Shown: positions 1 through 12,700 of the stretch, one piece after another
Layout of the letters: every line of letters starts with the position of its first letter
Position numbering within the stretch: the stretch's first letter is position 1
Source: Eutreptiella sp. 'Long Island Sound 2002'
Lineage: Eukaryota > Euglenozoa > Euglenophyceae > Eutreptiales > Eutreptiaceae
Reading direction: 5' to 3'
DNA: 64,000 nt
Assembly: GCA_964036045.1 (NCBI GenBank)
Contig: OZ038383.1
Location: 66,903,725-66,967,724 of the forward strand
The notes under the pieces: model-generated
Told to the model about the DNA's origin: nothing
What the model saw: the letters and a program-made list of their open reading frames with translations, nothing else
The model's database searches: none
Made by a program: the position numbers and the translations under genes

Positions 1-3000
1 TAGGGACTCACAATCGACGCTTTTTTGCGTGGCCCCTGGATTTGGGGTTAGGGACTCACAATCCAAACTTTTTTGGCTGGCCCCTCGAGTTGGGGTTAGG
101 GACTCACAATCCACGCTTTGTTGCGTGGCCCCTCGAGTTGGGTTTGGGGACTCACAATCCATGCATCTTTGCGTGGCCCGTCAAGTTGGGGCTGGGGCCT
201 CACAATCCACGCTTTGTTGCGTGGCCCCTCGAGTTGGGGTTAGGGACTCACATTCCACGCTTTTTTGCGTGGCCCCTTGAGATGGGGTTAGGGACTCACA
301 ATCCACGCTTTGTTGCGTGGCCCCTCGAGTTGGGGTTAGGGACTCACATTCCACGCTTTTTTGCATGGCCCCTCGAGATGGGGTTAGGGACTCACAATCC
401 ACGCTTTTTTGCGTGGCCCCGCGACTTGGGGTTAGGGACTCACAATCCATGCTTTGTTGCGTGGCCCCTCGAATTGGGGTTAGGGACTCACAATCCACGC
501 TTTGTTGCGTGGCCCCTCGAGTTGGGGTTAGGGACTCACAATCCACGCTTTGTTGCGTGGCCCCTCCAGTTGGGGTTAGGGACTCACATTCCACGCTTTT
601 TTGCGTGGCCCCTCGAGATGGGGTTAGGGACTCACAATCCACGTTTTTTTGCGTGGCCCCGCGACTTGGGGTTAGGGACTCACAATCCATGCTTTGTTGC
701 GTGGCTCCTCGAGTTGGGGATAGGGACTCACAATCCACGCTTTGTTGCGTGGCCCCTGGAATTGGGGTTAGGGACTCACAATCCACGCTTTGTTGCGTGG
801 CCCCTCGAGTTGGGGTTAGGGACTCACAATCCACGCTTTTTTGTGTGGCCCCTGGATTTGGGGTTAGGGACTCACAATCCACACTTTTTTGCGTGGCCCC
901 TCGAGTTGGGGTTAGGGACTCACAATCCACGCTTTTTTGTGTGGCCCCTCGAGTTGGGGTTAGGGACTCACAACCCACGCTTTTTTGCGTGGCCCCTCGA
1001 GTTGGGGTTAGGGACTCAAAATCGACGCTTTTTTGCGTGGCCCCTCGAGTTGGGGTTAGGGACTCACAATCCACGCTTTGTTGCGTGGCCCCTCGAGATT
1101 TGGTTAGGGACTCACAATCCATGCTTTGTTGCGTGGCCCCTCGAGTTGGGGTTAGGGACTCACAATCCACGCTTTGTTGCGTGGCCCCTTGAATTGGGGT
1201 TAGGGACTCGCAATCCGCGCTTTGTTGCGTGGCCCCTCGAGTTTGGGTTAGGGACTCACAATCCACGCTTTTTTGCGTGGCCCCTGGATTTGGGGTTAGG
1301 GACTCACAATCCACACTTTTTTGCGGGGCCCCTCGGGTTGGGGTTAGGGACTCACAATCCACGCTTTGTTGCGTGGCCCCTCGAGTTGGGTTTGGGGACT
1401 CACAATCCACGCATCTTTGCGTGGCCCGTCAAGTTGGGGCTGGGGCCTGACAATCCACGAGTTTGGGTTAGGGACTCACAATCCATGCTTTGTTGCGTGG
1501 CCCCTCGAGTTGGGGTTAGGGACTCACAATCCACGCTTTGTTGCGTGGCCCCTCGATTTGGGGTTAGGGACTCACAATCCACGCTTTGTTGCGTGGCCCC
1601 TCGAGTTGGGGTTAGGGACTCACAATCCACGCTTTTTTGCGTAGCCCCTGGAGTTGGGGTTAGGGTCTCACAATCCACGCTTTGTTGCGTGGCCCCTCGA
1701 GTTGGGGTTAGGGACTCACAATCCACGCTTTGTTGCGTGGCCCCTCGAATTGGGTTTGGGGACTCACAATCCACGCATCTTTGCGTGGCCCGTCAAGTTG
1801 GGGCTGGGGCCTCACAATCCACGCTTTGTTGCGTGGCCCCTGGATTTGGGGTTAGGGACTCACAATCCACGCTTTGTTGCGTGGCCCCTCGAGTTGGGGT
1901 TAGGGACTCACAATCCATGCTTTGTTGCGTGGCCATTCAAGTTGGGGTTAGGGAGTCACAATCCACGCTTTGTTGTGTGGCCCCCGGAATTAGGGTTAGG
2001 GACTCACAATCCACGCTTTGTGGCGTGGCCCCCTGAATTGGGGTTAGGGACTCACAATCCACGCTTTGTTGCGTGGCCCCTCGAGTTGGGGTTAGGGACT
2101 CACAATCCACGCTTTTTTGCGTGGCCCCTGAATTTGGGGTTAGGGACTCACAATCCACACTTTTTTGCCTGGCCCCTCGAGTTGGGGTTAGGGACTCACA
2201 ATCGACGCTTTGTTGCGTGGCCCCTCGAGTTGGGGTTGGGGACTCACAATCCACGCTTTTTTGCGTGGCCCCTCGAGTTGGGGTTAGGGACTCACAATCC
2301 ACGCTTTTTTGCGTGGCCCCTCGAGTTGGGGTTAGGGACTCACAATCGACGCTTTTTTGCGTGGCCCCTGGATTTGGGGTTAGGGACTCACAATCCACCC
2401 TTTTTTGCGTGGCCCCTCGAGTTGGGGTTAGGAACTCACAATCCACGCTTTGTTGCGTGGCCCCTCGAGTTGGGGTTGGGGACTCACAATCCACGCATCT
2501 TTGCGTGGCCCGTCGAGTTGGGGTTAGGGACTCACAATTGACGCTTTTTTGCGTGGCCCCTGGATTTGGGGTTAGGGACTCACAATCCAAACTTTTTTGG
2601 CTGGCCCCTCGAGTTGGGGTTAGGGACTCACAATCCACGCTTTGTTGCGTGGCCCCTCGAGTTGGGTTTGGGGACTCACAATCCACGCATCTTTGCGTGG
2701 CCCGTCAAGATGGGGCTGGGGCCTCATAATCCACGCTTTGTTGCGTGGCCCCTCGAGTTGGGGTTAGGGACTCACATTCCACGCTTTTTTGCGTGGCCCC
2801 TTGAGATGGGGTTAGGGACTCACAATCCACGCTTTGTTGTGTGGCCTCTCGAGTAGGGGTTAGGGACTCACAATCCACGCTTTGTTGCGTGGCCACTCGA
2901 GTTGGGGTTAGGGACTCACATTCCACGCTTTTTTGCATGGCCCCTCGAGATGGGGTTAGGGACTCACAATCCACGCTTTTTTGCGTGGCCCCGCGACTTG

Positions 3001-5640
3001 GGGTTAGGGACTCACAATCCATGCTTTGTTGCGTGGCCCCTCGAATTGGGGTTAGGGACTCACAATCCACGCTTTGTTGCGTGGCCCCTCGAGTTGGGGT
3101 TAGGGACTCACAATCCACGCTTTGTTGCGTGGCCCCTCGAGTTGGGGTTAGGGACTCACATTCCACGCTTTTTTGCGTGGCCCCGCGAGATGGGGTTAGG
3201 GACTCACAATCCACGCTTTTTTGCGTGGCCCCGCGACTTGGGGTTAGGGACTCACAATCCATGCTTTGTTGCGTGGCTCCTCGAGTTGGGGATAGGGACT
3301 CACAATCCACGCTTTGTTGCGTGGCCCCTGGAATTGGGGTTAGGGACTCACAATCCACGCTTTGTTGCGTGGCCCCTCGAGTTGGGGTTAGGGACTCACA
3401 ATCCACGCTTTTTTGTGTGGCCCCTGGATTTGGGGTTAGGGACTCACAATCCACACTTTTTTGCGTGGCCCCTCGAGTTGGGGTTAGGGACTCACAATCC
3501 ACGCTTTTTTGTGTGGCCCCTCGAGTTGGGGTTAGGGACTCACAACCCACGCTTTTTTGCGTGGCCCCTCGAGTTGGGGTTAGGGACTCACAATCCACGC
3601 TTTGTTGCGTGGCCCCTCGAATTGGGTTTGGGGACTCACAATCCACGCATCTTTGCGTGGCCCGTCAAGTTGGGGCTGGGGCCTCACAATCCACGCTTTG
3701 TTGCGTGGCCCCTGGATTTGGGGTTAGGGACTCACAATCCACGCTTTGTTGCGTGGCCCCTCGAGTTGGGGTTAGGGACTCACAATCCATGCTTTGTTGC
3801 GTGGCCATTCAAGTTGGGGTTAGGGAGTCACAATCCACGCTTTGTTGTGTGGCCCCTGGAATTAGGGTTAGGGACTCACAATCCACGCTTTGTGGCGTGG
3901 CCCCCTGAATTGGGGTTAGGGACTCACAATCCACGCTTTGTTGCGTGGCCCCTCGAGTTGGGGTTAGGGACTCACAATCCACGCTTTTTTGCGTGGCCCC
4001 TGAATTTGGGGTTAGGGACTCACAATCCACACTTTTTTGCCTGGCCCCTCGAGTTGGGGTTAGGGACTCACAATCGACGCTTTGTTGCGTGGCCCCTCGA
4101 GTTGGGGTTGGGGACTCACAATCCACGCTTTTTTGCGTGGCCCCTCGAGTTGGGGTTAGGGACTCACAATCCACGCTTTTTTGCGTGGCCCCTCGAGTTG
4201 GGGTTAGGGACTCACAATCGACGCTTTTTTGCGTGGCCCCTGGATTTGGGGTTAGGGGCTCACAATCCACCCTTTTTTGCGTGGCCCCTCGAGTTGGGGT
4301 TAGGAACTCACAATCCACGCTTTGTTGCGTGGCCCCTCGAGTTGGGGTTGGGGACTCACAATCCACGCATCTTTGCGTGGCCCGTCGAGTTGGGGTTAGG
4401 GACTCACAATTGACGCTTTTTTGCGTGGCCCCTGGATTTGGGGTTAGGGACTCACAATCCAAACTTTTTTGGCTGGCCCCTCGAGTTGGGGTTAGGGACT
4501 CACAATCCACGCTTTGTTGCGTGGCCCCTCGAGTTGGGTTCGGGGACTCACAATCCACGCATCTTTGCGTGGCCCGTCAAGATGGGGCTGGGGCCTCATA
4601 ATCCACGCTTTGTTGCGTGGCCCCTCGAGTTGGGGTTAGGGACTCACATTCCACGCTTTTTTGCGTGGCCCCTTGAGATGGGGTTAGGGACTCACAATCC
4701 ACGCTTTGTTGTGTGGCCTCTCGAGTTGGGGTTAGGGACTCACATTCCACGCTTTTTTGCATGGCCCCTCGAGATGGGGTTAGGGACTCACAATCCACGC
4801 TTTTTTGCGTGGCCCCGCGACTTGGGGTTAGGGACTCACAATCCATGCTTTGTTGCGTGGCCCCTCGAATTGGGGTTAGGGACTCACAATCCACGCTTTG
4901 TTGCGTGGCCCCTCGAGTTGGGGTTAGGGACTCACAATCCACGCTTTGTTGCGTGGCCCCTCGAGTTGGGGTTAGGGACTCACATTCCACGCTTTTTTGC
5001 GTGGCCCCGCGAGATGGGGTTAGGGACTCACAATCCACGCTTTTTTGCGTGGCCCCGCGACTTGGGGTTAGGGACTCACAATCCATGCTTTGTTGCGTGG
5101 CCCCTCGAATTGGGGTTAGGGACTCACAATCCACGCTTTGTTGCGTGGCCCCTCGAGTTGGGGTTAGGGACTCACAATCCACGCTTTGTTGCGTGGCCCC
5201 TCGAGTTGGGGTTAGGGACTCACATTCCACGCTTTTTTGCGTGGCCCCGCGAGATGGGGTTAGGGACTCACAATCCACGCTTTTTTGCGTGGCCCCGCGA
5301 CTTGGGGTTAGGGACTCACAATCCATGCTTTGTTGCGTGGCTCCTCGAGTTGGGGATAGGGACTCACAATCCACGCTTTGTTGCGTGGCCCCTGGAATTG
5401 GGGTTAGGGACTCACAATCCACGCTTTGTTGCGTGGCCCCTCGAGTTGGGGTTAGGGACTCACAATCCACGCTTTTTTGTGTGGCCCCTGGATTTGGGGT
5501 TAGGGACTCACAATCCACACTTTTTTGCGTGGCCCCTCGAGTTGGGGTTAGGGACTCACAATCCACGCTTTTTTGTGTGGCCCCTCGAGTTGGGGTTAGG
5601 GACTCACAACCCACGCTTTTTTGCGTGGCCCCTCGAGTTG
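1..5640. repeat. Higher-order block repeated three times (offsets 2524 and 1872 bp)
   Basis: A rare variant, AATCCAAACTTTTTTGGCTG, marks three copies: its AAA begins at 65, 2589 and 4461. The second interval is 1872 bp, exactly 39 monomers. The first is 2524 bp, which is 53 monomers minus one 20-bp deletion near 1460. A second marker, GGCCATTCAAG, at 1931 and 3803 gives the same 1872-bp step. Copy three has lost one monomer near 4720. It has also gained 5-monomer (240-bp) duplications: the GGCCCCGCGACTTGGGG monomer recurs with lines starting at 4801, 5041 and 5281. Combining these changes predicts the 2064-bp offset seen between 3240 and 5304. Confidence 0.85.
1442..1476. repeat. Truncated 28-bp monomer (20-bp internal deletion)
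   Basis: The monomer reads ...CAATCCACGAGTTTGGG, having lost the 20 bases that normally lie between CCACG and AGTTTGGG (the right half of the hairpin stem and the CCCCT). A CG dinucleotide occurs at both deletion ends, so a microhomology-mediated loss is possible. The same junction is found again ending at 6000 and 7948, which shows that it was copied by segmental duplication and did not arise three times. It breaks all three long open frames of the array. Confidence 0.9.
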
Positions 5641-5761
5641 GGGTTAGGGACTCAAAATCGACGCTTTTTTGCGTGGCCCCTCGAGTTGGGGTTAGGGACT
5701 CACAATCCACGCTTTGTTGCGTGGCCCCTCGAGATTTGGTTAGGGACTCACAATCCATGCT

Positions 5762-8700
5762 TTGTTGCGTGGCCCCTCGAGTTTGGGTTAGGGACTCACA
5801 ATCCACGCTTTTTTGCGTGGCCCCTGGATTTGGGGTTAGGGACTCACAATCCACACTTTTTTGCGGGGCCCCTCGGGTTGGGGTTAGGGACTCACAATCC
5901 ACGCTTTGTTGCGTGGCCCCTCGAGTTGGGTTTGGGGACTCACAATCCACGCATCTTTGCGTGGCCCGTCAAGTTGGGGCTGGGGCCTGACAATCCACGA
6001 GTTTGGGTTAGGGACTCACAATCCATGCTTTGTTGCGTGGCCCCTCGAGTTGGGGTTAGGGACTCACAATCCACGCTTTGTTGCGTGGCCCCTCGATTTG
6101 GGGTTAGGGACTCACAATCCACGCTTTGTTGCGTGGCCCCTCGAGTTGGGGTTAGGGTCTCACAATCCATGCTTTGTTGCGTGGCCCCTCGAGTTGGGGT
6201 TAGGGACTCACAATCCACGCTTTTTTGCGTGGCCCCTCGAGTTGGGGTTAGGGTCTCACAATCCATGCTTTGTTGCGTGGCCCCTCGAGTTGGGGTTAGG
6301 GACTCACAACCCACGCTTTTTTGCGTGGCCCCTCGAGTTGGGGTTAGGGACTCACAATCCACGCTTTGTTGCGTGGCCCCTCGAGTTGGGTTTGGGGACT
6401 CACAATCCACGCATCTTTGCGTGGCCCGTCAAGTTGGGGCTGGGGCCTCACAATCCACGCTTTGTTGCGTGGCCCCTCGAGTTGGGGTTAGGGACTCACA
6501 TTCCACGCTTTTTTGCGTGGCCCCTCGAGATGGGGTTAGGGACTCACAATCCACGCTTTTTTGCGTGGCCCCGCGACTTGGGGTTAGGGACTCACAATCC
6601 ATGCTTTGTTGCGTGGCTCCTCGAGTTGGGGATAGGGACTCACAATCCACGCTATGTTGCGTGGCCCCTGGAATTGGGGTTAGGGACTCACAATCCACGC
6701 TTTGTTGCGTGGCCCCTCGAGTTGGGGTTAGGGACTCACAATCCACAAGTTTTTGCGTGGCCCCTGGATTTGGGGTTAGGGACTCACAATCCACATCTTT
6801 TTGCGTGGCCCCTCGAGTTGGGGTTAGGGACTCACAATCCACGCTTTGTTGCGTGGCCCCTCGAGTTGGGGTTAGGGACTCACAATCCACGCTTTTTTGT
6901 GTGGCCCCTCGAGTTTGGGTTAGGGACTCACAACCCACGCTTTTTTGCGTGGCCCCTCGAGTTGGGGTTAGGGACTCAAAATCGACGCTTTTTTGCGTGG
7001 CCCCTCGAGTTAGGGTTAGGGACTCACAATCCACGCTTTGTTGCGTGGCCCCTCGAGTTGGGGTTAGGGACTCACAATCCACGCTTTGTTGCGTGGCCCC
7101 TTGAATTGGGGTTAGGGACTCACAATCCACGCTTTTTTGCGTGGCCCCTCGATTTGGGGTTAGGGACTCACAATCCGCGCTTTGTTGCGTGGCCCTTGGA
7201 GTTTGGGTTAGGGACTCATAATCCACACTTTTTTGCGGGGCCCCTCGGGTTGGGGTTAGGGACTCACATTCCACGCTTTGTTGCGTGGCCCCTCGAGTTG
7301 GGGTTAGGGACTCACAATCCACGCTTTGTTGCGTGGCCCCTCGATTTGGGGTTAGGGACTCACAATCCACGCTTTGTTGCGTGGCCCCTGGATTTGGGGT
7401 TAGGGACTCACAATCCACGCTTTTTTGCGTGGCCCCTCGATTTGGGGTTAGGGACTCACAATCCACGCTTTTTTGTGTGGCCCCTCGAGTTGGGGTTAGG
7501 GACTCACAACCCACGCTTTTTTGCGTGGCCCCTCGAGTTGGGGTTAGGGACTCAAAATCGACGCTTTTTTGCGTGGCCCCTCGAGTTGGGGTTAGGGACT
7601 CACAATCCACACTTTTTTGCGTGGCCCCTCGAGATTGGGTTGGGGACTCACAATCCATGCTTTGTTGCGTGGCCCCTCGAGTTGGGGTTAGGGACTCGCA
7701 ATCCGCGCTTTGTTGCGTGGCCCCTCGAGTTTGGGTTAGGGACTCACAATCCACGCTTTTTTGCGTGGCCCCTGGATTTGGGGTTAGGGACTCACAATCC
7801 ACACTTTTTTGCGGGGCCCCTCGGGTTGGGGTTAGGGACTCACAATCCACGCTTTGTTGCGTGGCCCCTCGAGTTGGGTTTGGGGACTCACAATCCACGC
7901 ATCTTTGCGTGGCCCGTCAAGTTGGGGCTGGGGCCTGACAATCCACGAGTTTGGGTTAGGGACTCACAATCCATGCTTTGTTGCGTGGCCCCTCGAGTTG
8001 GGGTTAGGGACTCACAATCCACGCTTTGTTGCGTGGCCCCTCGATTTGGGGTTAGGGACTCACAATCCACGCTTTGTTGTGTGGCCCCTCGAGTTGGGGT
8101 TAGGGTCTCACAATCCATGCTTTGTTGCGTGGCCCCTCGAGTTGGGGTTAGGGACTCACAATCCACGCTTTTTTGCGTGGCCCCTCGAGTTGGGGTTAGG
8201 GTCTCACAATCCATGCTTTGTTGCGTGGCCCCTCGAGTTGGGGTTAGGGACTCACAACCCACGCTTTTTTGCGTGGCCCCTCGAGTTGGGGTTAGGGACT
8301 CACAATCCACGCTTTGTTGCGTGGCCCCTCGAGTTGGGTTTGGGGACTCACAATCCACGCATCTTTGCGTTGCCCGTCAAGTTGGGGCTGGGGCCTCACA
8401 ATCCACGCTTTGTTGCGTGGCCCCTCGAGTTGGGGTTAGGGACTCACATTCCACGCTTTTTTGCGTGGCCCCTCGAGATGGGGTTAGGGACTCACAATCC
8501 ACGCTTTTTTGCGTGGCCCCGCGACTTGGGGTTAGGGACTCACAATCCATGCTTTGTTGCGTGGCTCCTCGAGTTGGGGATAGGGACTCACAATCCACGC
8601 TATGTTGCGTGGCCCCTGGAATTGGGGTTAGGGACTCACAATCCACGCTTTGTTGCGTGGCCCCTCGAGTTGGGGTTAGGGACTCACAATCCACAAGTTT

Positions 8701-9790
8701 TTGCGTGGCCCCTGGATTTGGGGTTAGGGACTCACAATCCACATCTTTTTGCGTGGCCCCTCGAGTTGGGGTTAGGGACTCACAATCCACGCTTTGTTGC
8801 GTGGCCCCTCGAGTTGGGGTTAGGGACTCACAATCCACGCTTTTTTGTGTGGCCCCTCGAGTTGGGGTTAGGGACTCACAACCCACGCTTTTTTGCGTGG
8901 CCCCTCGAGTTGGGGTTAGGGACTCAAAATCGACGCTTTTTTGCGTGGCCCCTCGAGTTGGGGTTAGGGACTCACAATCCACGCTTTGTTGCGTGGCCCC
9001 TCGAGTTGGGGTTAGGGACTCACAATCCACGCTTTGTTGCGTGGCCCCTTGAATTGGGGTTAGGGACTCACAATCCACGCTTTTTTGCGCGGCCCCTCGA
9101 TTTGGGGTTAGGGACTCACAATCCGCGCTTTGTTGCGTGGCCCCTCGAGTTTGGGTTAGGGACTCATAATCCACACTTTTTTGCGGGGCCCCTCGGGTTG
9201 GGGTTAGGGACTCACATTCCACGCTTTGTTGCGTGGCCCCTCGAGTTGGGGTTAGGGACTCACAATCCACGCTTTGTTGCGTGGCCCCTCGATTTGGGGT
9301 TAGGGACTCACAATCCACGCTTTGTTGCGTGGCCCCTGGATTTGGGGTTAGGGACTCACAATCCACGCTTTTTTGCGTGGCCCCTCGATTTGGGGTTAGG
9401 GACTCACAATCCACGCTTTTTTGTGTGGCCCCTCGAGTTGGGGTTAGGGACTCACAACCCACGCTTTTTTGCGTGGCCCCTCGAGTTGGGGTTAGGGACT
9501 CAAAATCGACGCTTTTTTGCGTGGCCCCTCGAGTTGGGGTTAGGGACTCACAATCCACACTTTTTTGCGTGGCCCCTCGAAATTGGGTTGGGGACTCACA
9601 ATCCATGCTTTGTTGCGTGGCCCCTCGAGTTGGGGTTAGGGACTCACAATCCACGCTTTGTTGCGTGGCCCCTTGAATTGGGGTTAGGGACTCGCAATCC
9701 GCGCTTTGTTGCGTGGCCCCTCGAGTTTGGGTTAGGGACTCACAATCCACACTTTTTTGCGGGGCCCCTCGGGTTGGGGTTAGGGACTCA
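5762..9790. repeat. 1948-bp higher-order repeat, two tandem copies
   Basis: Copy one runs from about 5762 to 7709 and copy two from about 7710 to 9790. The unit is 41 monomers of which one is shortened by 20 bp (41 x 48 - 20 = 1948). The shortened monomer ends at 6000 in copy one and at 7948 in copy two. Rare variants such as CCACAAGTTTTTGCG and CACATCTTTTTGCG recur at the same 1948-bp spacing. Copy two differs by a few substitutions and by one extra monomer near 9650. Ends are approximate. Confidence 0.85.
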
Positions 9791-12700
9791 CAATCCACGC
9801 TTTGTTGCGTGGCCCCCTCGATTTGGGGTTAGGGACTCACAATCCACGCTTTGTTGCGTGGCCCCCCGACATTTGGTTAGGGACTCACAATCCACGCTTT
9901 TTTGCGTGGCCCCTCGAGTTGGGGTTAGGGACTCACAATCCACGCTTTGTTGCGTGGCCCCTCGAGTTGGGTTTAGGGACTCACAATCCACGCTTTGTTG
10001 CGTGGCCCCTCGAGATTTGGTTAGGGACTCACAATCCACGCTTCTTTGCGTGGCCCCTTGATTTGGGGCTGGGGACTTACAATCCACAGTTTTTTCCGTG
10101 GCCCCTCGAGTTGGGGTTAGGGACTTGCAATCCACGCTTTGTTGCGTGGCCCCTCGAGATTGTGTTAGGGACTCACAATCCATGCTTTTTTGCGTGACCC
10201 CTCGAGTTGGGGTTAGGGACTCACAATCCATGCTTTGTTTTGCCCGGCCCCTCGAGTTGGGGTTAGGGACTCACACTCCATGCTTTTTTGCGTGACCCCT
10301 CGAGTTGGGGTTAGGGACTCACAATCGACGCTTTGTTGTGTGGCCCCTCGGGATTGTGTTAGGGACTCACAATCCATGCTTTGTTGCGTGGCCCCTCGAT
10401 TTGGGGCTGGGGCCTCATAATCCACGCTTTTTTGCGTGGCCCCTCGAGTTGGGGTTAGGGACTCACAATCCACGCTCTGTTGCGTGGCCCCTCGAGTTGG
10501 GGTTAGGGACTCACACTCCATGCTTTTTTCCGCGACCCCTCGAGTTGGGGTTAGGGTCTCACAATCGACGCTTTTTTGCGTGGCCCCTCGAGTTGGGGTT
10601 AGGGATTCACAATCAACCCACGCTTTGTTTTGTGGCCCCTCGAGTTGGGGTTAGGGACTCACAATCCACGCTTTTTTGTGTGGCCCCCCGAGTTGGGGTT
10701 AGGGACTCACAATCCACGCTTTTTTTCGTGGCCCCTGAGTTTGGGGTTAGGGACTCACAATCCACCCTTTTTTGCGTGGCCCCTCGAGTGGGGGTTAGGG
10801 ACTCACAATCCACGCTTTGTTGTGTGGCTCCTCGAGTTGGGGTTGGGGACTCACAATCCACGCTTTTTTGCGTGGCCCCTCGAGTTGGGGTTAGGGACTC
10901 ACAATCCACGCTTTTTTGCGTGGCCCCTCGAGTTGGGGTTAGGGACTGACAATCGACGCTTTTTTGCGTCGCCCCTGGAATTGGGGTTAGGGACTCACAA
11001 TCCATGCTTTGTTGCGTGGCCCCTCGAATTGGGGTTAGGGACTCACAATCCACGCTTTGTTGCGTGGCCCCTCGAATTGGGGTTAGGGACTCACAATCCA
11101 CGCTTTGTTGCTTGGCCCCTAGATTACGGGCTGGGGACTCACAATTTACGCTTTTTTGCGTGGCCCCTCGAGTTGGGGTTAGGGACTCACAATCCACGCT
11201 TTTTTTCGTGGCCCCTCGAGTTGGGGTTAGGGACTCACAATCCATGCTTTGTTGCGTGGCCCCTCGAGCTGGGGTTAGGGACTCACAATCCACGCTTTGT
11301 TACGTGGCCCCCCGACATTTAGATAGGGACTCACAATCCATGCTTTGTTGCGTGGCCCCTCGAGTTGGGGTTAGGGACTCACAATCCACGCTTTGTTGCG
11401 TGGCCCCTCGAGATTTGATTAGGGACTCACAATCCACGCTTTTTTGCGTGGCCCCTCGAGATTTGGTTAGGGACTCACAATCCACGCTTCTTTGCGTGGC
11501 CCCTTGATTTGGGGCTGGGGACTTACAATCCACACTTTTTTCCGTGGCCCCTCGAGTTGGGGTTAGGGACTCACAATCCACGCTTTGTTGCGTGGCCCCT
11601 CGAGATTCCTTCAGGGACTCACAATCCATGCTTTGTTGTGTGGCCCCTCGATTTGGGGCTGCGGCCTCACAATCCACGCTTTTTTGCGTGGCCCCTCGAG
11701 TTGGGGTTAGGGACTCACAATCCACGCTTTGTTGCGTGGCCCCTCGAGTTGGGGCTAGGGACTCACACTCCATGCTTTTTTGCGTGACCCCTCGAGTTGG
11801 GGTTAGGGACTCACAATCCATGCTTTTTTGCGTGGCCCCTCGAGTTGGGGTTAGAGATTCACAATCCACGCTTTGTTGCGTGGCACCTCGAGTTGGGGTT
11901 AGGGACTCACAATCCACGCTTTTTTGTGTGGCCCCTCGAGTGGGGGTTAGGGACTCACAATCCACGCTTTTTTGCGTGGCCCCTGAGTTTGGGGTTAGGG
12001 ACTCACAATCCACACTTTTTTGCGTGGCCCCTCGAGTTGGGGTTAGGGACTCACAATCCACGCTTTGTTGTGTGGCCCCTCGAGTTGGGGTTGGGGACTC
12101 ACAATCCACGCTTTTTTGCGTGGCCCCTCGAGTTGGGGTTAGGGACTCACAATCCACGCTTTTTTGCGTGGCCCCTCGAGTTGGGGTTAGGGACTGACAA
12201 CCGACGTTTTTTTGCGTGGCTCCTGGAATTGGGGTTAGGGACTCACAATCCATGCTTTGTTGCGTGGCCCCTCGAGTTGGGGTTGGGGACTCACAATTTA
12301 CGCTTTGTTGCGTGGCCCCTCGAGTTGGGGTTAGGGACTCACAATCCACGCTTTTTTGCCTGGCCCCCCGAGTTGGGGTTAGGGACTCACAATCCACGCT
12401 TTTTTGCGTGGCCCCTCGAGTTGGGGTTAGGGACTCACAATCCATGCTTTGTTGCGTGGCCCCTCGAATTGGGGTTAGGGACTCACAATCCACGCTTTGT
12501 TGCGTGGCCCCTCGAGTTGGGGTTAGGGACTCACAATCCACGCTTTGTTGCGTGGCCCCTCGAGTTGGGGTTAGGGACTCACAATCCATGCTTTGTTGCG
12601 TGGCCCCTCGAGTTGGGGTTAGGGACTCACAATCCACCCTTTGTTGCTTGGCCCCTGGATTTCGGGCTGGGGACTCTCAATTTACGCTTTTTTGCGTGGC

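Noticed and set aside
42-2036. Long ORFs of 16-residue repeats in the satellite (also for example 13477-17883 + and 31229-35482 -) as genes
   Set aside because: They occur in three frames on both strands wherever the 48-bp period is unbroken, often start at non-ATG codons, are cut by small indels, and show no codon-position bias in variation that I can see.
9788-10231. Change in monomer mix near 9.8 kb as a separate satellite family
   Set aside because: It is the same 48-bp monomer; only the proportions of variant classes change after the 1948-bp unit ends.
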